Shown: piece by piece, positions 8,159 to 11,734 of the stretch
Layout: each line of letters starts with the position of its first letter
Numbering within the stretch: the first letter of the stretch is position 1
From: Deltaproteobacteria bacterium
Lineage (GTDB): Bacteria > Desulfobacterota > Anaeroferrophillalia > Anaeroferrophillales > Tharpellaceae
Direction: 5' to 3'
Assembly (NCBI GenBank): GCA_030595135.1
Contig: JAUVDU010000017.1
Location: 1 to 11,734 of the forward strand
Length of the DNA stretch: 11,734 nt
Notes under the pieces: generated by a model
The model's database searches: none
Told to the model about the DNA's origin: nothing
What the model saw: only the letters and a program-made list of their open reading frames with translations
Position numbers and translations under genes: made by a program

Positions 8159-8243
8159 AAGTTCAAAGCAACGAGGACTACTGGAGTTCCGGGGTACCTG
8201 GGCTGTTTTGAAAAATTTTAATCTTTCAACTATGTTTTTTGTG

Positions 8244-8825
8244 TTAAAAGCAATCAGTTTGTCCGAATTCTGTTGCAAATAGTGCAAGATCTTCAACATC
8301 CATATTGCCTGATTGGACTTGAAGAGTAATGCCGGCTAAGTCACCTCCATCGACATCCCCGTCATGATCCATATCGTAAATACAGGGACAAACCGGTTGA
8401 GGAGTAAAACTCACGCCGTCGACCCATAGGATAAATCCGGAATCCCAAGTGTCGGCATGGATCTCCAGGAAACGGATGTCAGAGAGAACCGGCGATCCCA
8501 CAGTGATTCTTTGCCAGCCATTTTTCTCTGTGGGTGAGGCATCCAGCGGGATTTCGTATGAGTGCCAAGCGTTTCGGCACTCATTGAGTAGAGGATAAGG
8601 GTTTCCGTCTTGATAATACTGATATTCAAAATAGTTATCAAACGAATAAATGAGTTGAATCCGTGGACTTAAATTTTGAAAGCCGAAAGGACTTGTGTTC
8701 TCCGCATAAAAGCTGACATCAAGGTAATTTACAGAGTCTAAGTTCCAGTGGGCCGAGAAATCCTGGGGATAACGGACATAGGTGTCAAACGCTCCGTTGG
8801 TAACAAACTTTAAGATTGATGTGAT
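8244..8825 (-). pseudogene. Start-less 3' remnant of a secreted protein with dockerin-like EF-hand tail
   Basis: Reading the minus strand from a TAG at 8828-8826, a frame stays open for 193 codons to TAA (8246-8244). There is no ATG, GTG or TTG until a GTG near 8501, in the middle of the conserved part, so the 5' end is missing. The first ~145 residues look like an extracellular beta-sandwich domain: many aromatic residues, FDTYVRYPQDF, then WQRITVGSPVLSDIRFLEI and GFILWVDGVSF. A Pro-Cys linker follows, then a calcium loop DMDHDGDVDGGDLAG and a second, degenerate repeat NMDVEDLALFATEFG that lacks the first acidic ligands. The protein ends in QTDCF. Tails of this kind occur on surface or secreted proteins of Deltaproteobacteria and related phyla. 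The signal peptide and N-terminal domains are absent, and no continuation is visible in other frames upstream. I infer a gene fragment rather than a functional gene. The exact domain family of the beta-sandwich is not identified. Confidence 0.7.
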
Positions 8826-8946
8826 CTATATTTTGTAATAGTTCAGTCATTTCATAAAGTTATAAGGCAATGTTAAAGTTACTTATTGTTCGTACTGTGT
8901 AGGTGGTTTGTTATTTTAATCTGGCCCCGCTGTTCACCGGGACAAG

Positions 8947-9546
8947 TTAAAGCTGCATCATTTTTGCAATCTCGACCATGCGTTTGCCGAGATTTCTGGC
9001 GGTGGTAATGCCGGTTGAGTCGGCTTTATAACCATCGGGATGCTTGCCCCAGGCGGCACCGCCAAAATGGTCGCCATCTCCGACAATGATCATATCGTGG
9101 ATCATCATACCCGCATGAATTGCCTGAATGGTTAATTCCTGACCACCGTTGCGTGAGCCACCTACGGCTATCGCTCCACCGAGTTTGTTTCTGAACATAA
9201 ACCCATTACGCCTGAAAAGAACAGACCGGTCGATAAATGCTTTGGCCTGACTTGACATACAGCCCATATAAACCGGGCTTGCCACGATGATACCCAAAAC
9301 TTCGGGATCTGCAAGTTTGGGTATCAGTTGCCGGAAATCATCATCCTGGCTGCATATCAGACCTTTTTTACATGCGTCGCACGAGATGCACCCATGAATT
9401 TTCAAGTCTACAAGATCGATTGTTTCAACATCAATGCTTTTTCCTGAGGCATCAGCAGCAAGCTTTACCTCATCAAGGCATTGTTCCAACATACAACAAG
9501 TGGACTGGTTTTTTCTCGGACTCGCCGATATACCTATAATCTTCAT
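8947..9546 (-). CDS. NADPH-dependent FMN reductase / iron-sulfur flavoprotein (Isf-like)
   Basis: This 199-residue flavodoxin-fold protein begins MKIIGISASPRKNQST, the FMN-phosphate loop of the FMN_red family. It contains ASPVYMGCMSSQAKAFIDR, the conserved second flavin-binding region, and GGSRNGGQE around the third. A compact cysteine motif, Cys53-x2-Cys56-x2-Cys59-x5-Cys65, has the spacing used by archaeal and anaerobe iron-sulfur flavoproteins to hold a [4Fe-4S] cluster next to FMN. This suggests an electron-transfer flavoprotein able to reduce oxygen, peroxide or another acceptor, with ferredoxin as the likely donor. That role is family inference. GGAG eight bases before the ATG is a good ribosome binding site and lies inside the end of a short upstream ORF. 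The protein ends with a normal-looking helix, so the gene looks intact. Confidence 0.87.
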   Translation of the reverse strand: MKIIGISASPRKNQSTCCMLEQCLDEVKLAADASGKSIDVETIDLVDLKIHGCISCDACKKGLICSQDDDFRQLIPKLADPEVLGIIVASPVYMGCMSSQAKAFIDRSVLFRRNGFMFRNKLGGAIAVGGSRNGGQELTIQAIHAGMMIHDMIIVGDGDHFGGAAWGKHPDGYKADSTGITTARNLGKRMVEIAKMMQL

Positions 9547-9657
9547 TTATTTTACTCCGAAAACCAGGAATAGTGCCTCGATATGGTGCCATTCGAGATC
9601 GCCGTTAACCGGGTCGGTGAAAATAGTGGTGAGGGTCTTTTGGTGTTTGGCTTTCAT
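9547..9657 (-). pseudogene. N-terminal stub of a HicA-family toxin gene
   Basis: On the minus strand an ATG at 9657 opens 36 codons ending in TAA, which directly abuts the flavoprotein ATG. The residues MKAKHQKTLTTIFTDPVNG and DLEWHHIEALF resemble, position by position, the start of long-form HicA toxins (typical pattern KHxKTLxAIFxxPVxxxLEWRRIEALFxALG). The match ends after about 33 residues. The rest of HicA, including the Gly-Ser-Arg-x-F core and the catalytic His, is missing, and VK-stop follows. There is no good ribosome binding site before the ATG and no HicB-like gene beside it. I read it as a broken toxin gene whose 3' part was lost or replaced. Its last codons carry the GGAG used by the next gene, so it could also act as a leader ORF if translated. 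Confidence 0.6.
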
Positions 9658-9717
9658 TTCAAAAAAAGGTAGCACATAATGATTGTATCTGCAAGTAGAA
9701 GATAATTGCGGATTTAC

Positions 9718-9746
9718 ATTTAAATGAGAAGAGCGGCGATTGTGAA
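9718..9746 (-). promoter_or_regulatory. Possible sigma70-type promoter for the flavoprotein region
   Basis: On the minus strand, TTCACA (9746-9741) and TTAAAT (9723-9718) are separated by 17 bases. They match the consensus boxes at five and four of six positions. Transcription would begin near 9711 and run through the HicA-like stub into the flavoprotein gene. The region is AT-rich, so a chance match is quite possible. Confidence 0.25.
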
Positions 9747-9776
9747 TAAGGCTTTTTAAATGGCTTAAAGCAGGTA

Positions 9777-9805
9777 TTTACTTTATCGTTTCAATAGGTT
9801 ATAAA
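9777..9805 (+). promoter_or_regulatory. Predicted sigma70-type promoter of the ppnP-like gene pair
   Basis: TTTACT (9777-9782, four of six matches to TTGACA) and TATAAA (9800-9805, five of six matches to TATAAT) are spaced by exactly 17 bases. The expected start of transcription is near 9812, which leaves about 58 bases of leader before the ATG at 9871. It is the best-placed promoter upstream of the gene and no competing one was seen. Confidence 0.5.
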
Positions 9806-9809
9806 CTGA

Positions 9810-9822
9810 ATCTCAATGAGAT
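9810..9822. promoter_or_regulatory. Palindrome at the predicted transcription start (candidate operator)
   Basis: ATCTCA (9810-9815) and TGAGAT (9817-9822) form a perfect 6+1+6 inverted repeat. It lies just after the -10 box at 9800-9805, covering the expected transcription start. A repressor bound here would block initiation. No known operator is recognised, and a 6-bp arm can arise by chance in AT-rich DNA. Confidence 0.3.
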
Positions 9823-9870
9823 GTTAATTGAAAGTTGTCCTCCCGATTTTATCTGATAAAGGAGTTTTGG

Positions 9871-10185
9871 ATGTCTAAGTTTGAAAATGTAACAGTTGTG
9901 AAAAACGCAAATATTTATTTCGATGGCAAGGTGACCAGTCGCACTATTGTGTTTAATGACGGCTCGGAGAAAACATTGGGCATCATGCTGCCTGGTGATT
10001 ATGAGTTCAATACAGATGCAAAAGAACTTATGGAAATCATGTCAGGCGAACTTGAGGTACTGCTTCCACAAGAATCAGGTTGGAAGAAAATTACTGGTGG
10101 CGAATCATTTGAAGTTCCGGAAAAGTCAAAGTTTAAACTAAAAATAAAATCAATCACAGACTATTGCTGTTCATTTTTAGCGTAA
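9871..10185 (+). CDS. ppnP: Pyrimidine/purine nucleoside phosphorylase (PpnP/YaiE, DUF1255 cupin)
   Basis: This 104-residue protein matches the small PpnP family (E. coli YaiE is 94 residues). Conserved stretches in order: [13 protein letters not shown], then [30 protein letters not shown] and a Trp a few residues later, then [16 protein letters not shown], and DYCCSFL at the end. The fold is a cupin barrel. Characterised members split nucleosides (adenosine, uridine, inosine and others) with phosphate to give the free base and ribose-1-phosphate. The start is ATG 9871, six bases after AAAGGAG. An upstream alternative start at 9835 would include the ribosome binding site and is rejected. The gene is first in a likely two-gene unit driven by the promoter at 9777-9805. 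Confidence 0.9.
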   Translation: MSKFENVTVVKNANIYFDGKVTSRTIVFNDGSEKTLGIMLPGDYEFNTDAKELMEIMSGELEVLLPQESGWKKITGGESFEVPEKSKFKLKIKSITDYCCSFLA

Positions 10186-10205
10186 AAATTTGATGGAGAT
10201 TTCCT

Positions 10206-10493
10206 ATGGCAACCGCCAAAAAAGATCAGAATATCATGCAGCCCAAATTAAACACCAACCCGACTTTACCCAACCTCTGGGTCGACAGCCTGAATGTGGC
10301 GAGCAGAGAAGATAATATTTGTGTATTACGTTTTTTCACTTCGCTACCGGAAGGCTTTTTCGAACAAGTTCGGGTTATGACTGACAAACAAAAGTTGAAA
10401 AAATTTGTTGATGCTCTCTGCAACACCCTTAACTATTACCCAACTAAAAAACAGCCGCCTATAAAAGGGAAGAAAGAGCCACTTTCCCATTAA
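10206..10493 (+). CDS. Hypothetical 95-residue protein (possibly DUF3467-like)
   Basis: It starts 20 bases after ppnP with GGAG seven bases before the ATG, so it is very likely expressed with ppnP. I do not recognise the function. The first ~20 residues are polar and probably flexible. A central strand-rich part follows (LWVDSLNVASRED, then CVLRFFTSLPEG), then VRVMTDKQKLKKFVDALCNTL, which looks like strand plus helix, and a basic Lys/Pro-rich tail (about residues 79-92). The strand-strand-helix layout with a 'R-V-M-T/S-x-x-x-x-K' step recalls DUF3467 proteins, but this is a weak resemblance by eye. There is no signal peptide, membrane segment or cysteine cluster. The hairpin terminator lies just after the stop. 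Confidence 0.7.
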   Translation: MATAKKDQNIMQPKLNTNPTLPNLWVDSLNVASREDNICVLRFFTSLPEGFFEQVRVMTDKQKLKKFVDALCNTLNYYPTKKQPPIKGKKEPLSH

Positions 10494-10501
10494 AGCCAAA
10501 T

Positions 10502-10532
10502 AAAAAGCCCCGCCTGTAAAGCGAGGCTTTTT
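10502..10532. terminator. Rho-independent terminator, probably bidirectional
   Basis: AAAAAGCC (10502-10509) pairs with GGCTTTTT (10525-10532). One C-A mismatch is followed by three more pairs, CGC (10511-10513) with GCG (10521-10523), and a 7-base loop. The T run ends the plus-strand ppnP unit. On the minus strand the same hairpin is followed by TTTTTATT, so it can also end the DUF2845-like gene that converges on it. Confidence 0.85.
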
Positions 10533-10563
10533 ATTGCCACTCTCAACTATTCTTTATCCATTA

Positions 10564-10878
10564 TTACTGAATCCGGCGCAGCCGGATCTTTTTAATCACC
10601 AGAACCCGGCCATTGGCCACCGTCAATTCCCAGCGGCGCAACTTATGTTGGTATATCCATAACTCCACATTGCGGCTTCCGAGCGGGCCGGTAACTTCGC
10701 CGATATCGCTTTTGTAGACAGGCGAGCCGAATAAAGTTATTACATCAAAGGCACTGTCACCGGCGCAGATTTTGCGGTTGTTGTAGCGCATACATTCGTC
10801 CGCTATTGCCGCTCCGGCTACTGTGGCGCCGACGCTGAAAACCAACAACATGGCTATGATTATTATGGTTCGCTTCAT
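10564..10878 (-). CDS. Small exported DUF2845-like protein
   Basis: The product has 104 residues. Residues 1-26 form a clear signal peptide: KR, a run of Ile/Leu/Val/Ala, then a likely cut after Ala-Ile-Ala (A26|D27). The mature part of about 78 residues has two cysteines (Cys29, Cys38) that could form a disulfide. It contains CAGDSAFDVITLFGSP, a 'G-D-x2-x-D-V-x-x-x-x-G-x-P' step typical of DUF2845 and of other small periplasmic SmpA/OmlA-like domains. A tail with VELWIYQ and WELTVANGRVLVIKKIR follows, the usual 'W-x-Y ... F/L-x-x-G-x-V' strands of this fold. The function is unknown; location is predicted as periplasmic. A strong AAGGAGGG (10886-10893) stands seven bases before the ATG. It converges on the ppnP unit and shares its terminator. 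Confidence 0.75.
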   Translation of the reverse strand: MKRTIIIIAMLLVFSVGATVAGAAIADECMRYNNRKICAGDSAFDVITLFGSPVYKSDIGEVTGPLGSRNVELWIYQHKLRRWELTVANGRVLVIKKIRLRRIQ

Positions 10879-10937
10879 CGGTAAACCCTCCTTACAATTA
10901 ATCCTAACCTCTTTTCCTCAGTTTCGCAACCTAACTT

Positions 10938-11012
10938 TTATGATACCATCTCCTCCAGCTTTTCAAACTCTACGGGGGCTCCGTTTTCCACTATCTCTTC
11001 CCATTCAGACAT
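10938..11012 (-). CDS. Possible 24-residue small protein
   Basis: On the minus strand an ATG at 11012 opens 24 codons to TAA (10940-10938). The peptide is strongly acidic and amphipathic (starts MSEWEEIVENG, ends EFEKLEEMVS). AAGGA (11020-11024) sits seven bases before this ATG, and an in-frame ATG two codons upstream (11018) is too close to it. The stop is 59 bases before the DUF2845-like ATG, so the two could share a transcript. No homolog is recognised. The support is only the ribosome binding site spacing and protein-like composition, so it may be spurious or the front of a lost longer gene. Confidence 0.35.
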   Translation of the reverse strand: MSEWEEIVENGAPVEFEKLEEMVS

Positions 11013-11161
11013 GTTCATTTCCTTTTTTTTCTTTTTTCTTGAAAAATATTGGCTGGAAGTTTGTTTGATGATTTGCTATCATGTTAAGAATGTTGTTGGT
11101 TTGTAATAACGAATTTGAGCGACGATGTGACTAACTCAATCTATTGAAAGGATTCTTAAAA

Positions 11162-11542
11162 ATGGCAAAATTACCGGAAATAGTCAATGAAGCATGGATA
11201 AACCGTGAAGAAAGAACCATTTTTACAACAGTTGATAAGGACGGTATTCCCAATTCCGTATACATCACCTGCACAGCCCGGTACGGCGAAGATCTGATTG
11301 TTATTGCTGATAACTATTTTGATAAAACCAAAAAGAATATCTTTTCCGGGAGCAAGGGTTCAGTTCTTTTTATCACTAAGGATGGTAAGGCATTTCAGGC
11401 CAAAGGTACTATTGAATATCACAGAGAAGGTGAGGTCTTTGAAGATATGAAGACCTGGAATCCGGAAAAGCACCCAGGTCATGCCGCCGCAGCATTAAAG
11501 GTGGAAGAGGTCTATAGTGGGGCAGAGAAGGTTTTTGGCTAG
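11162..11542 (+). CDS. PNPOx-like FMN-binding split-barrel protein
   Basis: This 126-residue protein has the pyridoxamine-5'-phosphate-oxidase-like split-barrel fold. The visible pattern is an N-terminal helix (LPEIVNEAWINRE), the strand pair IFTTVDKDGIPNSVYI, then LIVIADNYFDKTKKNI (the loop that contacts FMN phosphate), GSVLFITKDGKAFQAKGTIEY, and a C-terminal helix starting HPGHAAAALKVEEVY. Stand-alone proteins of this size in anaerobes such as Desulfovibrio bind FMN as small flavoproteins. The substrate and partner are unknown. The start is ATG 11162, nine bases after AAAGGA (11147-11152). A TTG at 11144 would place the ribosome binding site inside the coding region. It is transcribed alone and ends straight into its terminator. 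Confidence 0.82.
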   Translation: MAKLPEIVNEAWINREERTIFTTVDKDGIPNSVYITCTARYGEDLIVIADNYFDKTKKNIFSGSKGSVLFITKDGKAFQAKGTIEYHREGEVFEDMKTWNPEKHPGHAAAALKVEEVYSGAEKVFG

Positions 11543-11567
11543 GAGCCTGCCCGAGAAGGCTCTTTTT
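11543..11567 (+). terminator. Rho-independent terminator of the PNPOx-like gene
   Basis: GAGCCT (11543-11548) pairs perfectly with AGGCTC (11557-11562) around an 8-base loop, followed by TTTTT (11563-11567). It begins on the base after the TAG stop codon. Confidence 0.8.
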
Positions 11568-11702
11568 CCCCAGCTCATCGTTATTTTTTGAAAATAATGC
11601 TCGGAATACTATGTGTACGTAAAGCCTCTTTTTCTCTATTCTATAAATAAACCAAAAAGCATAATCTCCAACTAAAATTGATTATTGACACAGATTAACA
11701 CT

Positions 11703-11726
11703 AAAACTTTTTAGAAAAAAAGTTTT
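11703..11726. repeat. Perfect 10-bp AT-rich inverted repeat near the window edge
   Basis: AAAACTTTTT (11703-11712) and AAAAAGTTTT (11717-11726) are exact reverse complements around the 4-base loop AGAA. It could be a weak terminator for a gene reading in from the right, or chance in AT-rich DNA. The rest of 11568-11702 is AT-rich with no gene or other signal that I can see. Confidence 0.4.
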
Positions 11727-11734
11727 ATCAAAAG

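Noticed and set aside
8147..8189. Nine-base direct repeat CTGGAGTTC at the copA end and 34 bases later.
   Set aside because: One short repeat without a mobile element or gene break between the copies is likely chance.
8411..8641. Open frame of 76 codons on the minus strand, overlapping the dockerin-type remnant in another frame.
   Set aside because: Its translation has no domain-like pattern. The overlapping frame 8825-8244 carries the recognisable calcium-loop and beta-sandwich sequence.
8924..8943. Hairpin just after the flavoprotein stop (six pairs, GTCCCG with CGGGGC on the minus strand).
   Set aside because: The loop is eight bases and no T run follows on the minus strand, so it does not qualify as a Rho-independent terminator.
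11020..11040. Long pyrimidine-rich tract (T runs with a few C).
   Set aside because: No hairpin precedes it, so it is not a terminator. On the minus strand it is only the purine-rich leader before the 24-codon ORF.
11068..11082. Five-base inverted repeat ATGAT/ATCAT upstream of the PNPOx-like gene.
   Set aside because: It is too short and AT-rich to claim as an operator, and no convincing promoter could be placed around it.
1..11734. CRISPR array, tRNA, rRNA, insertion sequence or phage genes.
   Set aside because: No regularly spaced repeats, cloverleaf-like segments, transposase, integrase or phage structural motifs were seen on either strand by eye.

Overview
The window looks like a piece of a chromosome from an anaerobic bacterium. 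The likeliest source is a Desulfobacterota/Deltaproteobacteria-type lineage. The reasons are a ferredoxin-dependent 2-oxoacid oxidoreductase operon with an attached Fe-S flavoprotein, an iron-sulfur-flavoprotein-like FMN reductase, a small PNPOx-like FMN protein, and a decayed surface protein with a dockerin-like calcium-binding tail. The taxonomic call is inference from gene content, not from a marker gene.

Region 1 (1-8158, all plus strand) is a tightly packed run of eight genes. In order they are: the 3' end of a 2-oxoacid:ferredoxin oxidoreductase beta subunit, its gamma subunit, a GltD-like FAD/NAD(P) oxidoreductase with a C-terminal two-cluster ferredoxin domain, a short CstA-family transporter, a DMT/EamA transporter, a DUF89 metal-dependent phosphatase, a CopZ-like copper chaperone and a CopA-type copper P-type ATPase. 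Gaps are 16 bases or less and three junctions overlap (ATGA at 306, TGATG at 5714, 14-26 bases at 5891-5916). No terminator is visible inside the run, so it reads as one transcription unit whose promoter lies upstream of the window. The first three products probably move electrons between 2-oxoacid oxidation or synthesis, ferredoxin and NAD(P)H. CstA may bring in a small carboxylate. The last two genes handle Cu(I).

Region 2 (8159-9870) is a scar-like zone. It holds a start-less 194-codon remnant of a secreted dockerin-type protein (minus strand), an intact Isf-like flavoprotein (minus), and directly upstream of that a 36-codon N-terminal stub resembling a HicA-family toxin. The stub's last codons supply the flavoprotein's ribosome binding site.

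Region 3 (9777-11734) has small genes. A plus-strand pair, a PpnP-like nucleoside phosphorylase and a 95-residue protein of unknown function, has a recognisable promoter with a palindrome at the expected start site, and ends in a hairpin terminator that can work in both directions. Facing it on the minus strand are a small exported DUF2845-like protein and a possible 24-residue ORF. Last comes a plus-strand PNPOx-like FMN-binding protein with its own terminator, followed by AT-rich non-coding DNA to the window edge.

I did not find a CRISPR array, tRNA, rRNA, intact insertion sequence or clear defence system. The most unusual items are the gene mix in the long operon, the HicA stub upstream of the flavoprotein, and the start-less dockerin fragment.
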